A stretch of DNA of 64,000 nt from Epiperipatus broadwayi (GCA_028023455.1 JAQFVV010006294.1:3931001-3995000), one strand, 5' to 3'. Counted from the stretch's first letter, positions 25,549-38,473 are shown. The notes: generated from the letters alone by a model not told the origin. Translations and numbers: made by a program.

Positions 25549-26800
25549 CTAAAAATAAAAGTAAAAAAAGTAAATGATTGATAAGGACAGGAATTTCACA
25601 TTTTAATTTACATGAACCATAAACACTTTTAAGACACAAGAAAATTTTTCAATTGGGCTTTTTAAGTTTAAAAAATGATTCTGTGAATCTAATTAAATTA
25701 TTTCAAACATACTACAAATATTATTTTGGAATCTCAGAAATTCCTTACATTATACTTTTAATAACAATAAAAAATAAAAAAGATAGAACAAAATGAAATA
25801 AAGTGATTTAAAATATTATAAAAATACTTTTGTAAAATAATCTCAAATTATTTTTTTGAGTGATGAGTGTAATTTTGAACTATCGAGTTTTGTTTCAATA
25901 CTCATAAATGTTAGAATCTATAATGGATAATGATAAGATGTTTACTTTTAATCAATATGTCTTCTAATGTATTTAACTTTGTTTTTGTTTTAATATGTAA
26001 TTTGCTCTTAAGTAATTTATTTTATTTAATTCTCTCTCATATGCTCTTAATTTTCCTTAACTTTGGTGCGGTCAATTATTTATAGTTATTTATTACTTGA
26101 TTTTATATATATGCTTTTATTATTATTATTTTGCCAATCTCTAACAATCTGACGAGTTGAATTTTGTAAAATCTTTTCTTTCTTTTAAGTAAACCTTCGT
26201 GAATTAAGGTTTTTAACGTCCATTTAAAGCAATGCATTATTAATTAATATACTCGCCAGATTGTTTTTACGAGTTAACATTTTATTTATGTTGGTTTATT
26301 ATAAAAATATATTTGTTTAACTCTGGATTTTCTACCCGGGGTAAGTCCAGAACTTAAGCTAATTAACGCTTTGAAATCTTTTAAAATGTTGTTTTTTTTT
26401 TATTAAATTCTGAAAGAGTGATTGAATTATTTTAAATAGTAGAACAGGAATGGGGGTAAATCTTAATGTTTCTTTTACTAAATCAATTCTTAACGTATAT
26501 TTTATTAATTTGAAATCTAAATCTTAATGTTTCTTTTGCTAAATAAAATCTTCAAGTATATGTTAATAAATGAAATCTAAATTTCTCTATATATATTATA
26601 ACTGCATAGCATATTATTTGTCTAAATTATAGTATTCAAACAAGGGTCATTTATTTTAGAAGCAGTAAAATTTATTCACTGTTGTTAGCGACATGTATCA
26701 TTACTGCGTTTCTGACATTTGGCCGATCTTCGTGTTCTATATATATGTGCTTCTTAATCTGGGAGTTGTGACAAGATCGAACCCATAGATTTCTCATTTA

Positions 26801-26993
26801 TTCCGTATAAAATGCCTCTGGCGGTGATCCCGTAAGTTTGGCACACGCTATGCATATCACTTCTTCGTATAAAAAGGCCCCTGGCGGTGACCCCTAAGTC
26901 TGGCACACGCTATGCCCATCCACTTTCTTTGTATAAAAAGGCATCTGGCGGTGATTCCCTAAGTCTGGCACATGCTATGCCCATCCACTTCAT
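26801..26993. repeat. Minisatellite, three units of about 63 bp
   Basis: Three tandem units, starting near 26801, 26864 and 26928, share GTATAAAA, then CTGGCGGTGA (at 26818, 26881 and 26945), then TAAGTCTGGCACACGCTATG and ATCCACTT. They are much richer in G+C than the surrounding intron and differ from each other by several substitutions. The frame that spans them is not a gene. Confidence 0.85.
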
Positions 26994-27020
26994 TCTCGTC
27001 CAGAAGCACGACCTTTTCAA

Positions 27021-27159
27021 AACTCTTAGTTATTTTTTTTTTTCATGTCATAGCATCGGCCGGGACGCGAACCCACAACCGTCTGCAACCAACTACTTGC
27101 TTGCATGGTGGCTGCGATACCTCTCGGCTAACAACGCAAGACAACTCTTAGTTATTTTT
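27021..27159 (-). mobile_element. tRNA-derived SINE with poly(A) tail and 17-bp target duplication
   Basis: The insert (27038-27142) is flanked by identical 17-bp direct repeats AACTCTTAGTTATTTTT at 27021-27037 and 27143-27159. On the minus strand it begins GTCTTGCG and has a pol III A-box-like TTAGCCGAGAGG (27120-27131). A B box GGTTCGCGTCC follows (27063-27073), and the insert ends in a run of A, seen as T on the plus strand at 27033-27043. This is the full signature of a LINE-mobilised, tRNA-derived retroposon. At about 105 bp it is short, so it is either a minimal SINE or a tRNA retropseudogene. It lies in an intron in the gene's own orientation. Confidence 0.88.
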
Positions 27160-28889
27160 AGGCTATTATGTCAACTTCTTCGTATTTATTATTTTTTTTT
27201 CTTCATGAACCAGTTTTAATGCTCTGATAATAAAATTGCACTCGGCTTAAAATATATATAAATGCCAACTATTTTCTATTTTATTAATTAAATTTATTTG
27301 TCTTATACAATCCCACCGTCATAATTTATATATCTATTTAAGAGTATATGCCTTGGGAAAAATAAAGCGTTCGTCTTACTATTGTTAAAATAATTTTTCA
27401 TTAAATATTTTGTCATAGATTCAAATATAATCAAATGTTTTAAATGTATTTTATTTATTTTCACGACCGTAATGGCGTGAAAATAATTTATCTTATATCT
27501 GTAATGAATCCCAGAATGCTTCCCTAAATAATGTTAGTCACCATGTTTCAGAACCGTAATCCAAAGCATTAATAACAATTTTATATGAATTCTTCTTTCT
27601 AATAAAATTGGTATTTTAATATTAGACCCACCAAAGATGTGTGCTTATTTATAACGTATCATTTAGCTAATAAAGAGCATATGAGAAGTAATAGCATGAA
27701 TGCCACTATGTAATCCTCTATCACTTGGTAGACCGCTTGCTCATTCACGCACACACTAATGTATATAATTAATTTATAAATGTATAATAATTTGTCAGTA
27801 TATTAAACTATATTTTATTGTCTAACTTATTTGAGTAGTTCAAATTCCTTTTCCTCCACTTCCGCATATTACAGCCATGCTTATATATTATTTTAATATA
27901 GTCATAGTTAATAGATGTCACATTGTTTTGCTCAGCTTTGCTAGTCGGCCGGATTAAGATTAATTCTCACGTGCCATCACTATTATGTTATTCATTAGGT
28001 GTTAGATCTGGGGCTTAGAGAGTGGGTTCCAATTCGGGCTGGTCCCTGACCTAAATCTTGGGCTTGACTGGGTTTGAAGTACATTTTGTGAGTTTTTGAA
28101 GTACATTTTGTGAGTTCCAGCTCATGTTAGATGGATAAACATGTTTTGACCGGTACAATGCCATCTATTACAAGTATGAGTAATCAATAGACAATATCAC
28201 CAATTATAGTTTAGTTTCTGGCTAATGGTTTTCATTGCTGAATAGCTTTGGTCACAATGCAGCTACATATTTAGAAACTATCTTTAACTCCTTTTATATT
28301 ATCAAGTTAATAGTCTAAATTTTTTTTAAATACTAGACAACTTGCTAGCATACTTATACATATCCGATCTCAGTTTTATATTAGTTATCATTTTTTCCCC
28401 TTCTGACTTGGGTGATATTCATTACATTTGTTCTATTCCATAACTATTATAAATTTGAAAATGAACATGATGTTCACATCTTATATTAATTTTTGGTTAA
28501 AGGCTTCATCAATTAAAATTTTTGGATTTGCATACTAGCAGCAACTTCTATATAACTACACAAGCATTTAATTTGGGTCCAAACCCTTAAGATGTTTTGA
28601 AATTTTGTTATTAGTTGTACTATGATAAAAGAGTTGTTTTCCAGATGTGTAAGTGCAAGTCCAAAGCACCTCAGTATTAATCAAAAACAAGTAAACTCAA
28701 GTTTACAATTGATGACTCTGGAATAGAGTGAAATAGTGCTCCTAAAAGTATATGTTTAAGAAAGCTGCAATATTTCATTCAATAAAAACAGATATATATA
28801 TTTACTTTTTATAAATTTACATTGTGTGCTGTATTTTTTTTTTTCTGAGATTCATAATTAACAAGTACATACATATATTAAATATTTAC

Positions 28890-29132
28890 CTTTAAGATTC
28901 ATATTTTCTTTTAATAATTCTTTAAATTTAACATGGATTTCATTTAAAGATATATCTGTTGAAGCTTCAGATAAAGCTTCAGACAGATTGGATAAACTAT
29001 TAATGTAGAGCAACGAAACATCACCATTCCACTGAGAAAGAGAATTAGGTGAAATGATCATGAAATCAGATGATGCAGGAGATGAAATGTCTTGTTCAGC
29101 AGTACTCATTTTTATTAAACTTTCTGTAAAAG
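28890..29132 (-). CDS. OPTN: Optineurin/NEMO-like adaptor, first coding exon
   Basis: The ATG is at 29109 (minus). 73 codons plus one base run to the donor AAAG followed by GTAAAT at 28890/28889. Upstream, TTTTTTCTTTTAG and TTTTACAG are possible acceptors (exon start 29132 or 29123), so a noncoding first exon further right is likely. The first half is Ser/Asp/Glu-rich and probably disordered (MSTAEQDISSPASSDF). The end, VKFKELLKENMNLK, opens the NEMO/optineurin coiled coil and continues in phase into exon 2, completing a Glu codon across the junction. The start is the only ATG ahead of the family-like segment in this frame. The promoter was not identified. Confidence 0.78.
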
Positions 29133-30837
29133 CTAAAAGAAAAAATTATCATTATTAACAGTTCAAATAATTATGAAATGTGTTTATGTATGCAAGCATA
29201 TATATATACATACACACACACATAATGTTCCAACAAAATAATAGAAGAACCTGTTATATTAGTTTTATTGTGTTATATCTGATAGTATACAGCAAAAAAA
29301 AAAATTAAGGCACATACCAAATGTTGACAAAAACTTTCACAAATTTGCTAAAAAAATATTGGGCATGCTTGAGTTTAATAAAGATCAAGTTATTTCAAAC
29401 AGTTGATTTAAGATGAACTGTTTAATATTTCAAAAATCTCAAACTACATTTATAAAAGAGAACAGTGATTGAAAATTAATATTTATAGAAGACTAATAAT
29501 CATTACTAAAAAGTATGACACAAAAATACAATAAAAATAGTTATTACGAGCTTGGCATATATTTAAACTCTTCAATGATACTAGTTTCTGGTATGAATGC
29601 TAAGACATGGAAATACTGTCACACGAACAAAAACTAACAATATCTAAAAACATGTCATATGATCAAACAAATCAGCTTTTACATATTTCACAACCACCAA
29701 CCAAAATGATTTATGTCTTTCTTTCCAAAATATTTATTAAGGTTAATGTTATACAAGTAGATGAAAGTTGTTGTGATACATGATATTCATTATTTATGTG
29801 TAAAGTGTTGACATTGAAACTAGTGTATAATTTTGTTTAAATAGACGTAATAAGTGTGTATTAGTTTGTTGGACTATTAATAAGTCCTTCTGTTTTTTTA
29901 TGGGATTATTTGTATTTCGAATAATATCAAGGTGTCTTTGTGTCGGTTTGGTGAGGCCATGACTTCGTCTCTTTTCTTTAGTTTCTTGATGTGTTTAGAA
30001 AGAATTTTGTCTCATTTTGTTGAGGGAAGTGGAAGATTTTGTGGCATCTCATCAGCCATAAGGTCATTGTGAGGAAAAGTGACAATCTTACAATGGCAAT
30101 GATTTATGTCTAGTGTTGCCAAAAGAACTTTCAACCAGACTACCTTCTCCCAACCTAGAAAATGTGTGAAAATGATATGATTTAAAATACTATACTACAG
30201 TGTTTTGTTTGCCCAATTATCCATTAATCTGCACTGCAGATCATATGAACTTTTTTGAAAACTAAATTCAGCCATTAATGCAAAACACTGATTATGAATA
30301 ACAATAACATATTCTAAGATGATAATGCTCCAAATCATATAACTTAATGCAATCAAAATATTGATTTGAGACGGATAAAAAAGATATATATCAACTATTA
30401 TTTTATCAATTAGTTTATTTAAATAGTAAGATTCTGAGGATATTGTTAAACAAATAAAGTCAATATTCCCCATTGATAACTGAAGGAAGTTTTAAGGATT
30501 CTTTTATGAGGAATTTAATATTCCAATATATTTAGTTCAAATATTCTATACTTCCGTCGCACAATACTATATATGTTCTAAAAGTATAAAGAATAATAGT
30601 TTTATATATACATAAATGTAATAAATAGCTGATGTACTTAAAATATATATATAATCTAAAAAGTTCCTTGTGCATACAGGGTTCCTATACCATATTAATA
30701 AAAATTTTACAATTATTCCTATTATTTGTCCAATACCTGTATATATATATATATTAAGTATTAAATCACGTAAAGTGGCTACATATACTAAGTAAAATAG
30801 TGATATTTAAATAAGAGTATATTGTCATACTGAACTT
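29133..30837. other. Upstream region of the optineurin/NEMO-like gene
   Basis: This is either 5' intron or promoter DNA of the minus-strand gene. Simple ATAC/CACA repeats lie at 29200-29222. A somewhat GC-richer stretch at 29860-30170 has no open frame. No TATA box or noncoding exon could be assigned. Confidence 0.5.
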
Positions 30838-31246
30838 AATCTAATTAGAAGGAATTTGAACTCAGACTTTCAAGCTCCCTATAGCTATCCTCTCCATCTT
30901 ATACGAGAATATGTGAAAAAGATAAATGATTGCCAATACTGAGTGTTCCATCATCAAATTTTCAATGATATGAATGGCTGAAGAGTTGGAGGGTAAAGAA
31001 GATTGAAACCTGTTTATTAAAGTTTGAAGAATTGCTATTTTAAAATGAGCATTGATTATATATGTGTGTTGGAGATGATGATCTGGATCAACTGATGGAT
31101 ACTGGTTCAGCATGAAATATATATATATATATGAGATAATTTATCTTTTTCACATGTATGTGGTCATGTTTATCAGTTATACAAGATGAAGTGGATAGCT
31201 ATAGGGAGTTTGAAAGTCTGAGTTCAAATCTCTTCTAATTATGTAA
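30838..31246. mobile_element. MITE of about 0.4 kb, family A copy 1
   Basis: Terminal inverted repeats of about 48 bp bound it. The left end runs AATCTAATTAGAAGGAATTT to CTCCCTATAGCTATCC. The right end runs GGATAGCTATAGGGAG to TCTTCTAATTATG. Between them are about 310 bp without coding capacity. Internal sequence (TTTCAATGATATGAATGGCT, then GATTATATATGTGTGTTGGA) recurs at 63838-64000. The right-hand part (CATGTATGTGGTCATG, then TTTGAAAGTCTGAGTTCAAA) recurs at about 63560-63630. No target duplication was resolved. Confidence 0.8.
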
Positions 31247-31479
31247 AATAGTGGTACAAAATTAGAAGTTACTTCAATATTCTTTGTAATTTGTGATCCA
31301 ATGAGCTAATTCTAAAGATCAAAAATACTTAAGAAAGATTTCTTCACAAATATTTATTATTTTTATTCTAAAAAGGTTATTCAATCATAAATCATATAGA
31401 ATTAGAATTTCATAACTAAAGACAATTAATTTTGCATATTGGTGACAACCTGTACATGTGGCAAACATGTATGTTTGAT

Positions 31480-32790
31480 AAAGATGTGACAATAAATATA
31501 CATAACCACATTTGGAAAGGTTTCACTCTTAAACTCCCTCATACTTCCCAAGATCATATATTATCTTGTGGGTTTTAAACCAAGAGAAGCTTTCATTAAA
31601 AAAGTAGAATACCACTGTCTGCGACTCTGTAGAGGTGGGCGCAGATCATTTATCAGTCTGCGCACTCTTCAAAAGCCAAGAGTCATGAATGGACTGGGAC
31701 TGCATTCAATAAAAGTATTTGCAATACAGAAAACTTACAATATAATCCATAAACTTTATTCTGATTGCAAGACCTTCCAATGCCCGCTTCCCAAAGAACA
31801 AGTGCTTCCCACTGATAGACCGCCCCCTCTGAGGTTCACTCCCATCTGGCTTCAAACACAGATCTCATACATTTTTGCACACATAGTACCTACCTTCTGC
31901 GACCATGTTCAATTCAAAAATAACCAATATATTGGGAAGCCTTCAACCTATCCAACTCAAATACCCAGAAGGCACACACATACCTCCCCATCGACATAAA
32001 CAAACTGCGCAAACTAGCCCGTAGATTGAAACTAGCACCTAAACACACAGACTTCCTTCTCAAAATTAACCTTGGTAGCCTCTCCACTGCTATATTTCTT
32101 AATAGAAGAGGCTTCCGCCTAGATCCCATATGTTGTCTCTGTCTTTCCAGCCCGGAAGATATGGACCATATCCTTCACCTTGGTCCAGTCTGGCAAGGAC
32201 TAAGACAAAACTTCCAGAAACATATTAATAATAATGGTCCAGACCTAACATCTCTTCAAGGGGTTTTAAATAGAGGCATTTTCGCTGAAATCAGGCTTGC
32301 CACTTACATAAACTTTGCCATCTGGTTGACCAGATGCAAGGTAATTTTTCAAAAATTACCACTTGATGAACTCAATAACTGCTTCCTCAACATAATTAAA
32401 AATATCCAAGAAACAGACAAGAGAGATGCTGATCCCTGGCCATATTAACCTGGGAATTCACAACTGGCCTAAACAGCACCTCTCCAACCAATCCCTAAAT
32501 AATTTTATATGAAAATAACTATTATGATTTAATAAAACCCTCCAACCATAACTTGCCAAAACAGGGTTTACTAACAAAGGTATTTCGTTATAGACTAGAT
32601 GAATAATATTCACCTTGCATCCACAGACTAAGTTCTTCACTAACACTCATTTTGTATTCTACTGATTTTTGGATCATTTCTTCTTTGTATATATCACCCT
32701 GTAGCCTCGTCTAGTTAATTCTTGTTATCTTTTTATTTTTATTTTTTTGTAATCACTTATAGGTCAAATAAAATTATCTTGAAAAAGAAA
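31480..32790 (+). mobile_element. 5'-truncated L1/Tx1-type LINE, 3' end
   Basis: The conserved end of ORF2 occupies 31568-32446. It starts with the thumb motif LRLCRGGRRSFISLRTLQ followed by NGLGLHSI, matching the 'F.W.GK.P.I....L..P...GGLGLP' signature of L1-like RTs. It continues through a C-terminal zinc-binding stretch (CCLCLSSPEDMDHILHLG) to TRCKVIFQKLPL. One frameshift near 31930 and stops before 31568 make it non-functional. An untranslated tail to about 32790 ends in an A-rich stretch (TTGAAAAAGAAAATAAAA). The RT catalytic part and endonuclease are missing, which fits 5' truncation on insertion. Confidence 0.78.
31568..32448 (+). pseudogene. ORF2 C-terminal fragment of the LINE
   Basis: Two overlapping frames (31568-31999, then 32026-32448, with the second open from upstream) carry one continuous similarity broken by a frameshift near 31930. 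The frame ends DADPWPY at a TAA. The Cys/His layout C-x2-C-x9-H is that of the zinc finger at the end of L1-group ORF2, thought to bind nucleic acid. A minus-strand frame across 31914-32129 is only its shadow. Confidence 0.75.
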
Positions 32791-33184
32791 ATAAAATTAA
32801 AATAATTAAAAGTGACAATTGTTTTCTGTATTATATAAATTGATTCAAAACAACCATGAGTTTTCAAGAATCAGTAATAACATTCAGCTTTAGACAAGAT
32901 AATGATAAGATGAAAATGAATAATTATAAAATATTAAAAAAACAACAACTAGTATTTACTAATAGCAATGTTCTATTTAATTTATCAGAAAAACCATGAA
33001 TAATTAAATCAATTATTTGTTTTTGTATATATTTTGAAAACAAAAATAAATAGAGTCAATTAAATCATCTATTTAAATTTAAATTAGCATGCGCTTAGAT
33101 AATTTTTTTTAAAAAAACTTCATTTCTATTTACTGGAATGGAGAATTAGAAAATAAAAATAACTTTTAAGCCAATGCCCTATGA

Positions 33185-35973
33185 CAGCGACAGCAAACCT
33201 ATGGTGGCACATTCAAATTTTTTATGGCAGGTCAACCATTTACATATAATTTTCTATGCTTTAAATTATTCTTTTTTTTTGTTGTGGCTAAAATCTGTAC
33301 TAATAAAAATTTACTTTAAACTAAAGGTAAAATAAATAATTATAATATTATATATTCAATTTATAATTGAACTTGGATTAGAAGCAAAAAATTACAAAAT
33401 TTGAAAAAATATATATAGGTGGGAATATTTTAAGACAAATAAAGTGGTATCTCTGACACTGTAGTATGATTCCAATAAAACTAGAAAGTAAACTCTTTGA
33501 AATATTTTTTTCCAAATCTAAAGTAAAATTAATAAAATGGGTTTCTATTCTAATCTGTTTTGATCTAAACGTGTTGACACCTTTCATTTTTTTAACATAA
33601 TCAAAGTAACGAACAAAGGAGTGAAACATATCAAACAACTTTTTTTTTGCTTGAAGTTTTGCTGTAAACGTGAAATGTAAAGATAACAACATATTTTAAC
33701 ATATAATAAATCTTTGATTTATAAAATTATTAAAGCTCATTTAAATTTACTTTTAAATAAATTTGTTACCATTATATTAATATAACTAGTGAAAATAAAG
33801 AACAAAAATTATCAAGCAGTAGAAAATTTCAAAATTGGTGGACTAATGAATATGAATGATTCACAAAGGCATTAAGGCAGTATGTGTTTTATGTTCCCGA
33901 ACAGTTGTATAGAGAGTATCATTGGTAAAATGGCATTATGAGACCAGTCATAAATCACTCTATGAAAAAAGTAAAGATGAACAAAAATAATATATTGCTC
34001 AAGCATTTAAAAATATAAATATTCAATCAACATCTATAATGAAATTTATCGAAAATCATTCAAATATAACTGCTGCTATTTTTTTTTATTTCAAATATAA
34101 TTGGCAATTATGGGAAACCTTTTAATGATGGAGAATGTATGAAAGAAACTTGGAAGAAATGTGCACCAGTTCTTTTTGAAGATTTTGAAAACAAAGCCAA
34201 AATTATTCAGAGAATAAAAGATTTACCATTAGCTAGAAATAAAGTTAAAGAAAGAAACCAGCAAATGACTAACAACATAACTTACCAACAAAAAAAAAAA
34301 AGATATAAAATCTTCTAGTTTAATTTCTCTCTGCTTTGATAAAAGTACAGATATAAATGGATCAGCTTGTTTGGCTATTTTTATTCACTATTGTGTTGGG
34401 AATAATATCAAAGAAGAATTTATCAGTTTAACCTCATTAATAACAACAAAAGGAATACATATTTGCAACGAAGTTTCAAATGTATTTGCTGAAAAAGAAA
34501 TAGCAGTTGCTAAAATTGAATCAGTAACTACAGATGGTGCTCGAAGTATGACGAAAAAAAATGGTTTTCTCAGTTTATTTACCAACCGTATTGGACATTC
34601 AATTTTGGGTTTGCATATTGCATTATACATCAGCAGGTTTTATGCAGGAAGGCCAGTTTTAAGCCACTGGATGATATTATGAACATTGTGACTAAGGTAG
34701 TCAATTTTATATCTACAAAAGCTCTAAATAAATGAAAATTTTAAAATTTATTGAATGAGGTGAACTCAGTATACAATGGTTTTACTTATGTACAACAATG
34801 TCCGATGGTTAAATCGAGGAAAAGTTCTTTAAAGATTGAGTGTTTAGATGAAATTAGACTTTTAATGTAATGAGAAAATCATTGAAAAATATAATGAATT
34901 AATGGATGTTGAATGGCTTTCGAAATTAATGTTTTTTACTGATATGTGTTCACATCTAAATGAATTAAATGTGAAACTGCAAGCTTATAAGACAACTGTT
35001 GTCATGTTTGATTTGATCAAAGTATTTGAAATTAAATTACATATTTTCAACCGTGATGTTATTTCTTACACCTTCAAATATAAAAAAGTTTTTCACTGAT
35101 TTAGAATCTCATGAGAAGCCAGATCAAGTAAAACTTATGCAAGAGTTTTGTGCTGTTATTCAGTCAATAATTAATAAATTTTCTTTAAGCTTTACATAGT
35201 TCAGACAATTTTCAGACACATACCAAGACATAATATAAATGTACAGTTTCAAGTTAGAAATTTTTGAGTGGCTTAGTTTGGAAGATATGGAAATTCTATC
35301 AGTCGATTTTCAATCCAGTTCTATATGGAAACAGAAATGTGTTGATTTGAGGAGTAAGTTAAAAACAATGGAAAATGTTCCGATTATTGGGCACATGTAA
35401 AGAGAATGCTGAAAAGGAACTATTGACTGTCTGGAATGCTATTCCTGAAACATTTAATTGTTTAAAAAATTAGGGACCACTATATTATCAATTTTCTCTT
35501 TACATATGTATGTGAATCATTGTTTTCAGAAATGAATTTCATTAAAGACAGTTCAAGAAATAGAATGACAGATGAATCTAGTTTAGCATGTACATTATTA
35601 AAAGTGACAAAATATGAACCAGATATAAAACATTTGGCATCCAATGTACAACAGCAAAAATCTCATTAAATATCTATTTATGTTGATTTTATATGTTTAT
35701 TTACAAAATTTTGTTTTAATTAATAGTAATTTTTTACTATTACATTTTATTCAACTTGTGCTCTTCTAAATAAATATCATTCACTTGTATTCAGTTTATT
35801 TAGACATTTTGTTAATTATTATTGTTATTATTATTTTGTTTTATAAACTTTTAAAAAACTGCAATAATTAAGTTGATCATATTTTGAGTTAATAACTGTA
35901 TGGCACGCCAATCATTCATTAAATATTTTTTGGAAATTTTTGGCATGCACACGTAAAAAGATGGTATTAAATG
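33185..35973 (+). mobile_element. Degenerate hAT transposon (ZBED/GTF2IRD2-like)
   Basis: The left end, CAGCGACAGCAAACCT, resembles the right terminal repeat of the hAT MITE at 18465 (CAGCGGTCCCCAACCT). Subterminal TGGCAC and TGGCACGCC motifs lie on both sides. The right end is eroded (TGGCATGCACACGTAAAAAG) and its limit is approximate, with no 8-bp duplication found. The transposase is inside, at 33835-35670. It is in the ancient, inactive class of hAT relics. Confidence 0.6.
33835..35670 (+). pseudogene. hAT transposase pseudogene, ZBED5/GTF2IRD2-like
   Basis: The pieces occur in family order. There is a degenerate zinc-finger end (WHYETSHKSLYEKS, about 33930-33970). The segment KETWKKCAPVLFEDFENKAK follows from 34141. 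The RNase-H-fold core contains LCFDKSTDINGSACLAIF (about 34333) and VTTDGARSM (about 34530), the latter matching the family's second catalytic Asp in 'VTTDGA'. A central EWLSKLMFFTDMCSHLNELN lies at 34908, and the C-terminal dimerisation segment CESLFSEMNFIKDSSRNRM at about 35512. Many stops and frameshifts separate them. Cut-and-paste transposition was its original role. Confidence 0.85.
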
Positions 35974-38470
35974 AAATTTGTATAGAAGTATACTTTTATC
36001 TTTGCAGTCTATAATGCTAAAATTCCAATTCTATGTATGTTCTCAAATAAAAAAATGAAACAATGTATTACAAAAAAAATAATACAGAACTTATTATAGT
36101 TTTTAGGAATAATAATCAAAAAAGCAAGTCACATATAATGTGACATTACTTTTATATAGCTATTTAAGTTAGATAGCTGGATTTAAAGACATTTGCAGGT
36201 CCAAAAATTTCAGTTTCTACTTAAATATACATATGAAATAAGTGCTGGGTTTGCTCAAAACCAATTGGTCTGGAGATGAGTGTGTTCTGGATAGAGATTT
36301 TAAATATTTTCTCATATCGCACTTATTAATTAAGAGCTTGTTTGAGTTATTGGTACGCTCTCTGTATTGCAGTTTTTAGGAATCAAAATATTAAAAATAG
36401 AATATGTGACAAATCATGACTACAATTTTAATACCAGAAGGCAGATTTCAGTTTTCAAACTAGATCACATTTTCAAAGTATTTTTATCTCTTGCACTACT
36501 TTCTGACAACTATTTCTTTCTTCAAGATTATAAATCAACTTTTTTCTTCCATTTCTTTCACATATTTTCCACAATCCCTTCTGACATATCTTTTACAATT
36601 TTCTGCACTAGCTCAATCTATTTTTTTCATTTTCCCAAAACATCTATTATATATGTAAATGTGAAATTTTGTTTGTTATTTAATAACTCAACAAATATTG
36701 CATGAATCTTGCACAATTTTCTTTCTTTTGTTTTGGAGAATTATATAGGCTATCAATTTTTGCTCAATGACACTTGTTTGAAAATATTAGGAAATTTATG
36801 CCTACCATGAATAAAAACGCAGATATTACCAGTGATCTCTATAGAATTTTTCATCATCTAAAAGTAATATTTTTGATCACTGAAAAAAGTTTATCTGTAA
36901 AAAAAGATTGGGACCATATTTGTGGAGTTATTAAATAACAAACAAATATCCATTCAAATCTGTATATAAGGCTAATAATATATTTGAAAGATTATTTAAA
37001 ATATTGTAATGAACTGATTATTTTATGCACACTGCTATTCTTTTTAAAAGTAAATAATTTTAAAAAACCAGGTCCAAGGGATTGATCGTCTGCTTAAACT
37101 TGACAAATATGTGAAAGGAATTACAAACACAAATGAGCATCAACAATGAATATTATAATTCAAATATTTTAATAAGGATTAAAAATTTGCAATCAACAAC
37201 CAGGATAAATACTAGAGCTTTAAAACAAATAATTCAGGAATATTTAAATTAGACAGCTTATCAGTAATCCTTTATTCTTAAATATATCAATATAAAAAAT
37301 TTTGTTTCCTAGGCTATGGACTTTTGCTTTAAATACATAATTGTTTTTAAAATTTTGATAATTTTTTAGTAGTATAAGTGAAGCCATGGAGACTGCTATT
37401 TTATATATATATATATTACATTTTTTTGATATTTCTAATTTCATTTTTCTAATTTATTATTTCCATTCTTCTCCAAATCCACATCTCTAAACCTTTCAAC
37501 TTTATTTCTCACTTTTCCTACTTGTCCATATTTTATTCCCATATTAATTTTTACCCTTTAAATAAAACAAAATCTTTTTCTTAGATATAAATTCAATTAT
37601 CCATAGAATGAACTTTTATCCTTAAAAGCTTTGTTAAGAATTGCAATTTTTCACCCAGTAATTTTAACCCTTTTTTCCATTATTCAACTTCCCAATTATT
37701 TAAAAATATTATCTATAATTTTCTTATCACTATCTTGCTTCATCCCAAATGTTCATTCTATATAATATTTATTTAACCCAATAGCTTTATGTACCATCTT
37801 ACCAACAATTCTGCTACAATTAATTATCATGGCATCAATTTCTTACTTTATAAAAACAACTTTCATTTAATAAATCATTAAATACATATCAAATAAAACA
37901 GAAGATAGATATCATTTCATTCAATACATATATTTTTTCAAGATATAAAAAACAAATATTAATCTCTTTATATCTCCCTATCTATCAACAATAATTCTCT
38001 TATTCTAACTGCATTTCTTATCCAGTTGCCTTTCCTTACTCAAACATTTATAAGCCTCTTTCCTATAAGTGATGATGTCAAAATTTGACTTAAGATGAGA
38101 TGACAATATAAAATTTAACTGATACCTATGTACGCAATATTATTCCATAATATTATGTTCAATCATACTGAATTTATTGTTTTGCATAACATTAATGATA
38201 ATTTTTAACATTATGGATATGCAAATCAAGCAACTCATTTTGCAAAAGGTGTTCTATTGTTTTAGAATAACTGATTTATTAGAATTTGATAAATCTTGTG
38301 GCTAAATGAACTCTTAAACCAAGATGTCACAATTTTCTATGAACTGCTTTATGAAAAACAAGAATATCTTATTTATAAAGACATAGAAAGCAAGTTAAAG
38401 TCTATCATTTAATAGAAAATTCCCAATATTGTTGTGTTGAAGTTAGCTGTGGAGGTTTAAACAATGGAAA
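35974..38470. other. AT-rich stretch, no gene recognised
   Basis: It contains only Phe/Ile/Leu-rich chance frames (for example 36367-36705). The stretch 37440-38060 is pyrimidine-rich on the plus strand. Nothing functional was seen. Confidence 0.5.
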
Positions 38471-38473
38471 GAG

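Larger units (their letters stand above)
25549..28889 (-). other. Intron 1 of the optineurin/NEMO-like gene (3.3 kb)
   Basis: The intron is defined by the donor GTAAATATT at 28889 and the acceptor at 25549-25550. It is A/T-rich and carries the 63-bp minisatellite (26801-26993) and a SINE (27038-27142). A near-duplicate of about 21 bp (TTGAAGTACATTTTGTGAGT) occurs twice around 28073-28110. A GC-richer piece with a B-box-like GATCGAACCC at about 26776 may be another tRNA-derived remnant. Confidence 0.75.

Noticed and set aside
26887-27219. 110-codon plus-strand frame
   Set aside because: It spans the minisatellite, the SINE and both target duplications, so it cannot be an ancestral gene.
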